From Dirofilaria immitis (Eukaryota; Nematoda; Chromadorea; Rhabditida; Onchocercidae): a stretch of 64,000 nt of DNA. Position numbers and translations under genes: made by a program. Shown here piece after piece: positions 33,101-54,637 of the stretch. The stretch spans positions 1,673,001-1,737,000 of the forward strand of contig JAKNDB010000086.1 in NCBI GenBank assembly GCA_024305405.1, given 5' to 3'. The notes beneath the pieces are model-generated. The model made no database searches. It had not been told where the DNA came from and was given only the letters and a program-made list of their open reading frames with translations. The number at the start of each line of letters is the position of its first letter. The stretch's first letter is position 1.

Positions 33101-34269
33101 CATGTCAGGAATATAAAGAATTTCAAGCTAATAGAAAACGAAAATTGGTATCATCAAGCAAAAATTTTTAATAAGTATATTGTATCAGTTTAACGTTATT
33201 TTGTCTCTTGCTATTTTTTAGGACGGGTCTTTATCACTTTTTAATGAAGATAAGGATAATTTGGTTTCTATATTGCGGAAGAAGCAGCGTACGGAGTTGG
33301 TAAAACAATTAACAGGTGAAAAAAAACGATTATTTATACGGCTTAGTAGGATATTTTTCATCCCCATAGATGAATAGATTACTGGACTTTATGTGCAACT
33401 GCATACTACAGATTTTTTTTCTGTTTACTTAATGTAATAAAATATAATAAAATCTCGTATATGTAATAAAAAAATCAGATTTGTGAATTTAAGGAATTAA
33501 TTTATTCATTTCTCCTAAGTCATTTTAAATTGTTTTATACGAGATCTTGTTTTTTGTAAATTAGGAATAGTAAAGATATAGGCATGTTGGGCTGAACAAA
33601 AATGGTGGTCCACATTGAAGAAAGTGCAGTTTCAGATTTGCAATTCCAACTACATAAAGTAGAGAAAGAGAAGGAAAGAGCTCTAAAAATACAAAGCAAT
33701 TTGATTAAGAAATATCGTGCTTTTGTGACTGCCCTCTCCGGATTACAAATAAAAATGAAAGAAGATGATTTGGTGCAGGTTGAAAGTATTTTTGATCCCA
33801 GGAATTATTTTATTTTCAAGGTATATTTTATATCATTTGTATCAGTGTTTTAAACTACAAATTACAGAATATCTGGAGCCGTTATTTTACATCTCTAATC
33901 AGCACTAAAAAACTGGAGCGTCTAATTTTTGTACTGAAAGTTTAGTTTCTATATTGAAGACTTAATTTTTATATTGAACGCTTTAAATTTTCTCTTTGTT
34001 AGATAAATACAAATAGTGAAAATCAGAATCGATTATTATTACACTTGGCTAGTTTTCATCTTAGTTATATTTCCATTTTTTTTTAGGTACATGATTATGG
34101 AAAAACGATTAGTTTACTGGAAACAGATTATGCAATGCAATGGACGGCACAAATTCGTGATTATTTGCAAAGAAGAAATTCAACTCCTGCTTTCCTAGCA
34201 GCTATTACCTTAATACTTGATGAACGAACCGAAAGTACAACTACCATGTCTTTTTATCTATCTGATTAA
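30149..34269 (+). CDS. mdf-1: spindle assembly checkpoint protein MAD1
   Basis: Coiled-coil protein that recruits MAD2 to unattached kinetochores and the nuclear envelope. Exons: 30149-30242 (likely start ATG 30189), 30370-30480, 30697-30895, 31076-31127, 31227-31349, 31569-31710, about 31787-31984, 32228-32337, 32459-32533, 32639-32777, 33040-33147, 33222-33315, about 33566-33820, 34087-34269. Most of the protein is Lys/Glu/Leu-rich coiled coil. Diagnostic MAD1 C-terminal landmarks: PSVKILHMRMNPLD (human has a VLHMxxNP motif); YRAFVTALSGLQIKM; DPRNYFIFK, then LLETDYAMQWTAQIRDYLQR and STPAFLAAITL, matching the RWD-like kinetochore-binding fold that ends human MAD1. Frame breaks: TT at 30200-30201, A-run 30741-30745, and the start of the penultimate exon (in-frame stops around 33569-33595). 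The exon at about 31787 lacks a visible AG acceptor. The N-terminal part is weakly conserved and its start is uncertain. Confidence 0.8.
34087..34269 (+). other. mdf-1: MAD1 C-terminal domain, last exon
   Basis: Clean exon (acceptor TTTTAG, stop TAA 34267-34269) encoding VHDYGKTISLLETDYAMQ onward through RRNSTPAFLAAITLILDE. It corresponds to the last alpha/beta part of the MAD1 RWD-like domain, the most conserved segment of the family. Confidence 0.8.
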
Positions 34270-34307
34270 AACCGGAATGAGTATTTCACATGATGCATTA
34301 ATTTTTT

Positions 34308-34313
34308 AATAAA
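34308..34313 (+). terminator. poly(A) signal AATAAA of mdf-1
   Basis: AATAAA hexamer about 40 bp after the MAD1 stop codon, ideal spacing for a short nematode 3' UTR. Confidence 0.6.
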
Positions 34314-37300
34314 CTTTCATTTGAGATGATTTCTCACTAAGTGAAAATTATTTTTTATTTTGAAATTTTCTCGTGACTTCTGCCGCAAATTCAAAAATCT
34401 AGCACACTGTAAAAAATGTATTTTCAGAATTGAAAAAAGAATTCATGAATAGCACATTTCTTCAAGTAACCATTATGTTGTTAAATTTTTCATTTATGGA
34501 ACTACATAGTAACAATAATCTGTTTTCATTGTAGTCTATTCATATTCTTCGTAATGTCAATAATTCCATCTTCGGAAACTTTAAAAGCTTTTCATTGTGC
34601 CTTTTTTAATGTATTTTTCAGTTTCTTATGATAATAAAATTTTTATCTCATACACTCAATCTGTACTTGAAAATTGGCTTCAAATATTATTTGAAATTTC
34701 ATATCATTAAGAGAGATTGAAATGCTTTTTATATGATCTTAAATTCGACACATTTCGGTATCATACATTAGCTTCATATAAGAACGGTGAATGAAAAACA
34801 GAGTTCGACGTTATAATACTAATACGTAAATGGCTTTACAGAACGTAAATTAAGATGATATAGTTTTGCAAAATATTCGTAGCAAAATACTGCAAAATAC
34901 TAGTTTCAGTTTCAGCATCTCATACACTCAATCTCTGGGATGATAAATTTGTTCATATTCCACAAATGTCATTATAAGTAAAATTAAATACAATAGGACA
35001 ATTTGACAATAAGCCAAATGGAGGTGATAATAAATATTCAGAATTACAATTATTAATCATTAATAACATACAGAAAATCCGACGACACAAATATGTACGT
35101 CTGATAGAGGGTTATGTTTTGCTTTAAATATCAAATTTTGTTCAATGAATGAATGCTGTTTGTTCATTCGTTTTTTGGCATTCTATCGTTTTTCAAAAAT
35201 TCAGTAATTATATAAAAGGCAAAATTTCAAAGCTGTTTCTCATACCTGAAAGGAGAATAAAAATCCATTGACATGAACAATATTAATGTTAATTGCTTTA
35301 ATATCGCATAATTGAGATGAAGAGTGTTTCGTTATCGCGTAACTGAGATGATGGGTCTTATATCCTCGTCAAACAATATTTATGAAAACTTCCAGGAAAA
35401 TATTAAATGTGGAAAAAATAAATAAAGAGTAATTTAGATTGTATGCAAGTGCACTGCTATCTTTATTACTGCCTACAATCAATCACTATCATTAATTTTA
35501 TTACTACGTCAATAATAATCATTTTAACTTTCCCATTATGCGTTGTTGCGTTAACTAGTTGGATGATGATTTTTAGTTAAGGAAATTCAACAGATCATTG
35601 CATCCTGTCCTTCATCTCATTTACATCTTACTTTTCCTTGCTGGCCTTATGCAGTTAGCATATTTTTTTTGTTTCATCGTTTCAAACATCTCTTTATATG
35701 AAGAACTAATTGCTGCTTGAACTTATTCCTTAGTATATATATATATCCAAAAGCATCAGTAACCAAGTAACTAGTAACCATCGACAATGATAACTTTTCA
35801 TTCTCATTCAATCCTCTCATTATGTATTTGTTTATCCCCATAATATAGTATTCTTGCTATGGTAAGAATCGCAAAATAGTTAATTGTTGAAGATAAGTTC
35901 ATATTTGAACGATAGACATGATTCACGGATATGGCTAGAAATGATCTCTAGGCTAATTTTTTTTTTTTTACTCTAAGATCCTTAATTCTACAAACATTAT
36001 TGAATCAGAGAAAATGAAGATAATCACGTCTTAAGTTCAAAAGGAGATATTGGCATTCTGAAATAGATTATGAATAATGCGATTGATCATAATCACTTAA
36101 TCGTTTTTTTTCATCAATGCGTTTATGATACATATAGCTAGCTGAACAGGACATTTGGCAAGTGGGATAGTAAAACCAGCTGAGAATTCCTATCATTTCC
36201 TCCTGCTTCTACCCTAATAACTTCTAGAAGTATAAAACACTACAAACTGATTTTCTTTTTTTTTTTTGCTGAATTCTGCTCATTACCATATTTATTCATT
36301 AAAAATGGCTTATGCCAGTATATCAATGCATCAGTGCATTAACGTTTCTATTAGTTTGTTTTGTTATTATTCATGTGTCACAGTAAATATACAAATGACT
36401 ACTTAGCTCAATAAAACTGATTACTTTGTATCGTTCTTTTCAACTTATTATTTTATTTTGATCGCCAATTAGAGACTGCTAACTGATTCTATTCAAATTT
36501 TTTTTTATTAATAAATGATTAAAAAAATTAATTCTTTCTTTATCATTAATTATAATCATCGATGATCATAAGGACTTTTTGTACTACAATTTTGCATTCT
36601 GATATTGTTGAGCTTTGAAATTATTCATTTCATCGCCATCTGAAGTGAAAGATAAACATCGATGACCACAAAGGTTTCACATTACAAGTAACTTTTGGCA
36701 TTTTGTAGTGAATATTATTTATATTATCTAATTCAAATATTGTCAATATATTGATGATTTTTAAATTGTCAATATTGATTTTTAAATGTTATTAGAAAAT
36801 ATCATTGCGCAATGTCTCAGATGACCTGTTATTGTTTTCATTTAAAGGAAAATTCCCTAAGAATTAAATTACACAGCTAAGAAATAAAATAATGTGTGCT
36901 GCGGTTATTGCTGACAGTTGTTCTTATTTTGATAGAAATGCTCAAAATTAACTATCACTATTGATTATCCTTCGCTACGTAAAGACAATTTCTCACATAA
37001 ATGTTTTCAATGAAGTAGATTCAATTATTCAGAACTACTGGTGTGTGCAAATAGTGTTTTTGAATAACGCTAAATGATTTCAATTCGTAAACAAGTTGCC
37101 ATTTCATTTTAGTTAGAATGAATGAGTGTTTTTATATTCAAAAATTTACGATGATAAAGCTGATAGTGTTCTTGAAATCTTCGAAACTTTATGTTTAATT
37201 ACCATGCCTTCATTATGCCATTGTGTTTCGTCACTCAGATTTAAATTATGAGACGTTTATATACTCATCTAATCTCTTAATCAAGGTTTGTTCGAATCTC

Positions 37301-39084
37301 TTCGAAGGTTTGTATTTGTAATATTACTTTCTCTCTAAGTAATTTGTGTAGCGACTTTTTTTTTTCGCAAAGATGATAAGGGATGACATGACAAGCATCG
37401 AGGAAGTAAATGATATCCCCAGGAATTGGAATTGTGACCGCGTCAACTGTTATGTTATTAAATAAAATTAATGGAAGAGAAACATAAATGATCACTACTT
37501 GGTAAAAAAAAGCTGAACCGATTCAACCATTTGTCAGTGATATACTAATCGGGAAATATAATTCATCTTTTATTTTTATTTGATAGAAACTTAATTTGAA
37601 TTAAATGAGAGTTAAATAAAAGAAAAAAATAAGATACGTTACGATTAAATTTGTAAATGAGAAAATTCAAAAAAAAAAAAGGGCAACGAATAAGATCCAT
37701 AAGTGAAATATGTGAATTCTTTCCCATTTCTTAAGTTATCTAAGTCAATTAAATTGGTAGTAATTTTCGAGGAATTCATTGCAAGGTTACTTCCTATGTA
37801 ATTTTTTAATAAATGTGGTAGTTTTGATTTCGTTAAAATCGCGACACTTTTGATTTCTTCACAGCCTATTAGGTATTGCTTAAAAGTACTGAATCTTAAT
37901 ATGACCGTCTTTTTCTTATGAATAAATCTATCCTTATACCTTTCTTCCTTCAAGAATTGTTTGTAATGTATTGAGTATTTATTCGATTTTAAAAAATAGC
38001 ATTTTCTTTGATTCAAAATTTTAAATTTGCTGACTGCTAATTTTCTGACGATTGTCCTTCAATAACAAAGTCTCTCATTCTAGGCCTTTCACAGCATCGG
38101 GAAATAAACCAGAAACGTGGGATTAATATTCTACAGCTGTTATTTATCAGGCGATAGAAGCACTGCACTAATATTTGTAATGGAATAAGTGATCACAGTG
38201 GCAATTCAACTCCTAAGTGTTTTGTCTTCTAGGTCCAATTCAGGAAAGGTATTTCGATGTAATAAAGAAATATATAGAATAGAGTCAAAAGATAAAGCCA
38301 AAACTTAGGCTCGAGCAGCCTTTTACGCTCCTAAACATTGGAGAGACTAAGCGAAGCAGCAAGAGACATGCAAGCTTAGCAGTACAATCAAGCTAAACTG
38401 AAGATATGCAGATAGTTCAGAAGTCTTTCTTCCTTCATCGATTTCAACCCTTCTCTTCCTGCTAGCTATTACTTGCTTCTCTCCTTCTCTCAGACTCACA
38501 TTCATCTTATGAACATATGTATACATCATCTGCTTGCCTCTTTGTCTGTTTGTCTGCCTGCAGATACTTTCATTAAAGTTTTATTGCCTAGCGTACTTCA
38601 CTTCAATCAGGCATTTCATTATTTCGTCGAGTTTAAGCTATGAGTGAATGAATATAAGAAGTTTTGTTAACTGCTAACTGACATCTAATGGTCGATGGTT
38701 AGGCTGTCCTCTTATACTTTCTAGGCTATATTGTGCGCTATTAAAATATACTCTCTTCTCTTTCTTCAGGCCAGAATACATTCCAGATGGTCGGCAAATT
38801 GGCTATACGATTGGTAATGAATTGCTGAATGTCACGCTGCTATTACTACTCCTAGATTGGATTCATCTGTTAAAATAATCTGACTGGAATCGAATTTTAT
38901 TATGAAAAGAGGATTACCCACCTCTGGTCTTCTCGCCTTGGCTTCATTATCTTTGCTTTTAGCTTTCTTTTGACCTCGCTCGCAATCGTAGAAAATCAAC
39001 CACGTTGATCTTTGGTTCGATCACTCCGATATTTGTAAATGCTGAGGTGAAGTGTGCGGACAGCATATACGTGTATGTACAGGC

Positions 39085-39092
39085 ACATACAT

Positions 39093-39125
<33 letters not shown>

Positions 39126-39156
39126 CGTACATACATACATACATACATACACACAG
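39085..39156. repeat. compound (CATA)n/(TA)n microsatellite
   Basis: CATACATA units flank an uninterrupted TA run and then more CATA units. The two halves are nearly complementary and could fold. Open frames across it are simple-sequence artefacts. Confidence 0.9.
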
Positions 39157-40192
39157 CCTATTAGAAGAAGAAAACGGAGTTGCGGAACGGGGAGACTGCC
39201 TTAGCAGCAATCATCCGGCAACTTCTGGATAATCAATCCTCTTCGACTGAGATGTATTTGAAATGCAGTGAATAAATGGACAGTGTACAGATCTCACTAC
39301 TCTTGAAATTATCATCGATTTATATTCTTCTCGAAGTAGAGGAGGAACTTCGAGAGGAACAATTTGTATCTCGTTGAAATCTCTGTGTGCATATCTATTT
39401 CATTTCAGTTAAACTCGATAAGTCATTACCAAGTGTTCATCCATTCCATTCCCTCCCCTCACATTTCTTATCTTTCACCTTACACCTCCACTTTTTACAC
39501 ACTTATTGTATTCATGTTTTGCATTTTCAGCTTACATTTTGTCACAGCATTTATTTCAAACTTTTACAATTAAAAGCAATGAAGATATATGGGGAGGACT
39601 TTCTGCTGCATATCGAAGAAAGCATTGACTATAAACCTTCTAAACTCTAATTAATTAATTAATTTAAAATGTTCAAAACCGAAAGCCAAGGTCATTTAGC
39701 TGATTAGCTTTTTGTCTTGAGAATTTTCAAAGGTAGGGACATTAATTTTCTTGGATAATTACTTAGCTTAAATTTCATTTCAATCTGAATTATAACTGTC
39801 CCATAATTCAGCAGATTTATCAGCTTTTCTTTTTTTTTCCTTTTCTTTCAAGTAATTTCCTTCGCTTTCCTTCCATCATTTTAATATTTCTTGTTATATA
39901 TATATATATATTCCATATGGGGTATTTGTATATGTATAATTGTGTATATTTATTTCCTTTTGATGAGAATCCATTTAGTATATTGTACAACTACTATTTT
40001 ATCATGATATGATATTCATGTAGTTTAAGGTACTATTTTTCATTAGTCTTCCAATAATTCGAATGAATAACGTTTTCATACTCCCAATTTCATCACTTAT
40101 TCGTTTCAGTACTGAAAGTTAACAAATACAATAATTAGAATGAAATTTCAGATTAAAATTATGTTCATATTACATGGGAAATAATGTGACTC

Positions 40193-40195
<3 letters not shown>

Positions 40196-40226
<31 letters not shown>
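40196..40226. repeat. (TA)n microsatellite
   Basis: Uninterrupted TA dinucleotide run of 31 bases in the tract upstream of junctophilin. Confidence 0.9.
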
Positions 40227-40229
<3 letters not shown>

Positions 40230-40513
40230 ATACATTCGCATCTTGCCAGCTTGATTCATTCACTTAGCTGTTTGTTTAATATTTATTTGCGAATCTGATC
40301 CTCTCAAGTTTATCATTTGTAATTTTCATTGTAGCAGTTTTTAAGTTATATCGCATTTATAATTCTCTTTTTACTTTCACTTTTTAATTGTAAAATTTTT
40401 TTATTTTTCAAGTTTTATCAACTTCCTTTGTGCTTAATATTCGAAAAGGAATATTATTATCGTTCATTATCAATATATATTAACGATTCAGTGCATTTGG
40501 ATAAGATTATGAA

Positions 40514-40594
<81 letters not shown>
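40514..40594. repeat. (ATG)27 trinucleotide microsatellite
   Basis: Perfect ATG/GAT run of 81 bases without interruption. A poly-Ser frame on the opposite strand is a by-product of the repeat. Its purity suggests high length polymorphism. Confidence 0.95.
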
Positions 40595-42770
40595 CCATAG
40601 GTATATTTGAGCTAAAATTCCCTAAATGTAGAAAAAATATCTCAAAATCAACAATAATATGTTTGAACGTAGTTATCAATTAATTATTTTTAATTGTCAG
40701 ATTGCATTATAGAAGAGAAACGTTTCTTCTAGAAACTAATAAATTGCGAAACATCCATAGTGATTGATCTGAATGAATGAAAAAAGAAAGCTTCTTATTG
40801 GAAGCTTTCTATTCGTTTTCAACCTTTGCCATATTGTCTCCATCCTAGTAGCTTGCACGTATCACATTGACATTTATTTTTGTTACCACCTTTCACAGAT
40901 TTCGTATGCTTTTTACTGGCTTGAACAGTTTATCGATATTTTAACAGTTATATGAATGTCTGAAGACAGCACGATTACAACTAAATGTAATATTCCATTT
41001 GCTGAAAGTATCATTGCTGCTGGTTTATTCAGAATTTGCCGTTGACATCATCTGATTGCTATGTCCTAAATATGGTTTTATGGTTTAATCCAGTATTCAA
41101 TGGCTATACTATCAATGTATAAGCTATGCTCTAAATGTTTGGACATTCATAGCATAAGGAAAAATAAAATTCAAAATTTTCCTGTTACTGAACTGTTGTG
41201 ATTGAGTAGATACCATATCCTGGCTCATGTTTTAAACAAGTTGTAACTTCGATAGAACAATTTTTTCAATGTCTACGATTATTGATTACTTTGTTATATT
41301 AATAATTTCATATTCTTGAAGCGAATATTCATATCGTATGTAGAATTGGTGCTTAGTAATAATTCAAAAATTTAAAAGCATATTTCCCTTAATTCTATAA
41401 TATCCCCATAATAAGTTCCTTCCGTCATCAGAAAAAGTAAAGCAATTGGGAACATTGTCATTAAATTGTGTAAAATTACAGTATTTCGTATTTCTGAGAG
41501 TTTCATTTTAATTATAAACAAATTGTTTTTGTTTATCAATTGCAGTCTGGTAAGAAGTTGATTAAGGGTAGCATTGCTCGTACTACCAAAAAAATATAAC
41601 TCACAATAGAATTTTCAGCAAATAGGAAACGATATGCTATTTACTCTTCCCCGGTTCGAGAACACCTTTTGGTAGAAAATTAAGATTGAATTTGTTTTGT
41701 TGTTTCTTATCTATGTGGTTATAAGTTATGATAATTAACAAAATACACACACGCAAGGAGAAATGATCACTTTTGAAAAAATTTGCTGAAGATGAGATAT
41801 CTGGTTAAATGTTTCATTGATTATTGAAGAAATGGATGTGGAAAGAGGATGTTTTTATGATGTGAGATACTTTTAAGTTTTAAAATTGCTCTTTTGTTGC
41901 TTTGTAGCCCATTTTAGACGAAAAAGTATATTGAAGAGATACTCAATGCAAAATGAATGCCTCTTCTGCACTATTACGCTACTGTTTTCAAGTTATGATT
42001 CAAAACTATATCAAGTAGATTAGAATACGAGTAAATGTTTTAAGAAAGGTGAATTAATGGATGTAGTCATTCATAAGTTTATCATTACATGGAAATAGTA
42101 TTAATAGAAATAACGTGATGCTTTTCGAAAAGAATTATGAACACTTTCGTTTTGATTTACAACTTCTTTCGAAATGAGTTTTAAATAGTTGAGGAAATCA
42201 ATAACTCGGCATTTTCTAGTTGCTGGTATATTTAGTATTACATTAAATGAGGAGGATATTTTTTCATCGATGATCAAATTAAATAGATCTGGCGAATCTC
42301 TGGTTCTAATTCTTTATTTCAAAAATTTATTCAAACCTTTTCATACTAACATCTATAATGAAATGCCCAGAAATGTTTATACCATAAGTATTTGCTTGTA
42401 AAGCTTGTTTCGAAAAAAAAATGTTTTTGCGAGTAGTAGTTAAGTTAGGATCTTGATTAATGATTGTATTTGTTGGTAGAAAGTTGTAGTCTTTAAAAGT
42501 GTTACTCGATTCAAAGACTTTCATAAAATTATTAGACATCATTGTCATCAATCCCATAAAAACGATTCTTTACAACGTTAAATGATTATCATTTTCGATA
42601 CAGCTTCCAAATGTCATGTCTGAATGTAGCATGGACGGTTAAAGGATGTAATAAGAATTCGAAGCAGTATTTTCAGATATTCAATTATTTATATTTTTGT
42701 ATTGATTACTAATGTATCATAATCAATCTTCATGATGTACAAGTTATGTGGAGCTAGCTTTCTACTCTAA

Positions 42771-51752
<8,982 letters not shown>

Positions 51753-53714
51753 TACATATTGCGTGTCTTTTCGGAGTGTTGATGCAACAAAATTTTCAAA
51801 TACCAATGATACGGTGCTAATGATCCGGTGATATGATTTTATTATTGAAGTGATCATTTACTGACAGTCTAGTCGTTTCAGTTTATAGTGTTCACGATTT
51901 GGAAGAATATACGCCCGTTCAAATGCTCCATTTCAGGAAGCCGGTGATATCAGGTACACCTGGCACCTTTCTTTGTAAAATAATTAAACTTTGTGAAAAC
52001 TTGGGAAAAGAAGTTAATATCACTGCTTAGTTATTGATATTTAGTAATCAAACATAATAATCTGGATTATAGATTGAGTGAAATAAAAATAAGGGAAAAT
52101 TAAAGGAACCAAATGAAAAAAATGAGAATAGTTACTTTCAGTACATTGCGGAATCAAGTGTAATGCTCTATAGCGCAGCTGCGTAATTTATCGTAGCTAA
52201 CGACTGGTAGATCGTCGATGAAAAATGATTTGCAAGTATAAAGTGTAAGTGAGACTGGCTTTTTGAAAGATAACTTTAGATAAGTAAAATATTGATTTTC
52301 ATTGTGAATCAAATGTGGAAGTAATGCCGAAGCAGATATTATGGTGTGGTTTTGATTCATTTGACGTGATGCTATTTGAATTGATCATAGTTTGCTGAGA
52401 TGTACCAACGTATGTGATAAGCAAAATAAATGCGTTTAGTATTAATAAAAATAATGAAGGCATTGGAATAAATGATATAAGCATAAAAGAGGAGTAGGAA
52501 GAGTGAAAGATTTAGGCAATAAGTAGACAGGAATAAAAAATGATGGAATCGATGAGGAAAGATACATTTTGCTTGAGCAATATTAACTGTGACGCTATGC
52601 CAGATCCTATTGCTGCTTTTATGAGTGATTTGCTCAAATATGTTTTTCAAATATAGCTCCATAAACTTGTTGTTTAATAAGATTTATTCGATTTTCAAGT
52701 TTTAGTTGACAAAAGAACGTAACATAAAAAATGTTTCTTTTTGTATCTCGTCCAGTGAATTTATTTTTCGCAAAGCTTCATTTCCCAAGTTTCATTATCT
52801 AGTTACTGTTTTGATGCGCGCATAACACTGCCAGATTTTTTCAATTTATAAAAGATATAGATTCTGTGTAATGATATATTCAAAAGTTGGTGTGATATTT
52901 GATACGTATTTAACGTTAAGATCATTGTGATGTCTCTTCATTCTTTTGTGGTCATATATGAGATAATTTAATGCCTTATTACTGCTGGAAATTTTACGAT
53001 TTTTCGATATTTATTTTTGCGTAATGTTCTTTTTTTCATCACCAATTTTCAATTTCATACATGTTTACTATGTCGAGGCCTTATTGACAATGTTATTTTT
53101 CAGTGAACCAAAAAAGGTATAAAAGATTGTAGGATATTCCAGACATTTTACATTTTACAAATGCAAATGTGTTAGTTGACCTTTAAAAGGAAACAGGTAC
53201 ATCTCAGTATCATCCATACAGATCTAAAATTTCATCGACAAGGGATAATGTTTAGAAATTGCTGTTGAAATGGGAAAGATACGCAGGGCATTTGTGGAAT
53301 GGTTAGCAGGGGCTTATTGCAATTCATCTAGCAAACATTTTAACATTTTTTTCATTTATAGTTTAGAAAAGGTCACGAGAAAGCAGTCGAAAAGAAAGAA
53401 GTTGAAATATATGTATTCTACATGTAACGTAAAGGAAGTTCCGAAAACTCTTTCTTCAGAGTCATCATGGCAAAAGATGGAAAACGTAATACTACTTGAG
53501 AGATCATGAAGTAAATGTTTCATCCTACACTCATACTATACATTCGCATACCTAAGTGTCCATATCGCTCATTGAAAAATAACATTCGACACCAGGCAAT
53601 GGCAGAATACTTCTGTCTCAACAATGTTCGATACATGGCCCGATTGAGACACATCGCCATAAAGCATTCGTCCAGAATATCACTTGCAAGAAGAGTGAAA
53701 TCACGATTTTCATA

Positions 53715-54005
53715 GTGGGTCGTCGATATGATCACGATGATTTGACTGAGATGATGAAGCCGTGTGAAATGTGTCCGATGTGTGGCTTTGGGTCATGTAG
53801 GATGTGTGGCCATGGGTCATGTAGGATGTGTGGCCATACGGCAAGGAAGATTTCGAATAATTGGGTAAGGGGAGCGGATGACGTCGGCGAAAATTGTTTT
53901 TCTTCAATAACTTGTCGCATCGTAATAATTTATATCACTATTGCTATGCATTCAGCTTTTACATGTATTGTCGATCTCTTCTCGAATCTGGCAGGATACT
54001 CCTGA
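53715..54005 (+). CDS. possible Cys/His-rich repeat protein fragment, unidentified
   Basis: The frame is open in the Cys-rich frame from about 53590, with no ATG, to the stop at 54003-54005. Within it, GRRYDHDDLTEMMKPCEMC is followed by a CxxC pair and two exact copies of an eight-residue unit reading GSCRMCGH. They are produced by two identical 24-bp units (53790-53813, 53814-53837) and one diverged unit before them. A TTTCATAG acceptor lies at 53707-53714. Regularly spaced Cys and His could bind metal. The opposite strand is also open here (His/Tyr/Ser-rich repeats), so the coding strand is not certain. Neighbouring frames at 53270-53509 and 53515-53715 may be further exons. I do not recognise the protein. 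Confidence 0.25.
   Translation: MGRRYDHDDLTEMMKPCEMCPMCGFGSCRMCGHGSCRMCGHTARKISNNWVRGADDVGENCFSSITCRIVIIYITIAMHSAFTCIVDLFSNLAGYS
53790..53837. repeat. 24-bp perfect tandem duplication, Cys-coding
   Basis: GGGTCATGTAGGATGTGTGGCCAT twice in exact tandem, plus an upstream partial copy (about 53766-53789). The length is a multiple of three, so each frame stays open. Confidence 0.9.
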
Positions 54006-54318
54006 AAATCACAAACTGGAGCTATTCTATGTTGCGCTAAAATGTTATTTTCTGCCATAATTTGCTCGTTGATATGACACATTTTTTATCGATTCTGGGC
54101 TGCTTTTTCGATCATCAAAATCATTTTTGTTTTTAAATGCCTGATTGTTGATCATTATTGTAAAATACGTTGCTATAAAAAGCCTTTGTGAGATTTATGT
54201 TTTACCTTGGACAATTTTGGACAATTTTGTCTCTGTTTAGAAATAGTGAAAAATGTAAAACATTTCCTTTTTACTGAATATATTTTAATTAAAATGGTTT
54301 GGGGAACGGCGAAGAAGT

Positions 54319-54507
54319 ATGTATTTCACTCTGTTACGACAAACAGAAGAATCTGTTAAAATTCTCTTAGAAAATACAAGGTCGCCTCTTAAAGTTACTT
54401 TTGTTACGAAAACTAAAAGTTTTTCCTGTGATGAGTTACAGGTTTTAATTCTCGTAGCTGCACTGTTCCAACTAATATTTTTGATAAATTTATTTTATTA
54501 TACATGA
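54319..54507 (+). CDS. possible upstream exon of BIRC6 or small ORF
   Basis: A 62-codon open frame begins MYFTLLRQTEESVKILLEN and includes FVTKTKSFSCDELQ. A donor-like GTTTTAAT after DELQ at about 54442 would join the BIRC6 exon at 54635 in phase 0. The residues look protein-like up to that point and hydrophobic and AT-driven after it. It matches nothing I recognise, so it could be a true 5' exon or chance. Confidence 0.25.
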   Translation: MYFTLLRQTEESVKILLENTRSPLKVTFVTKTKSFSCDELQVLILVAALFQLIFLINLFYYT

Positions 54508-54637
54508 AACAAGATTGTACTGTTAATAATAAGATGGCGTAATTATTTCCTAGTTGTATTGCATTGATGTAGCACGTCTTTCTAGGATAACAGGAAATAC
54601 AAGTAGATTATTTACTTTGATATAAATGTCATAGAAA

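Larger units (their letters stand above)
51753..54637. other. spacer between junctophilin and BIRC6
   Basis: About 2.9 kb. An AATAAA at 52082-52087, about 330 bp past the stop, could end the junctophilin mRNA. The 53250-53960 portion is locally GC-richer, with overlapping open frames and a Cys/His tandem repeat listed separately. No assigned gene. Confidence 0.45.

Noticed and set aside
37645..38016. 123-codon open frame on the - strand
   Set aside because: Longest frame in the 8.6-kb tract, but AT-driven composition (Lys, Ile, Phe, Tyr, Asn), no motif, no splice partners; random length is plausible.
38959..39232. Open frames over the CATA/TA repeat
   Set aside because: Simple-sequence translation with no conserved flanks.
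40488..40679. Poly-Ser open frame on the - strand
   Set aside because: By-product of the (ATG)27 repeat.
41648..41672. CCGGTTCGAGAAC resembling a tRNA T-arm
   Set aside because: Stem bases do not pair and no cloverleaf fits upstream.
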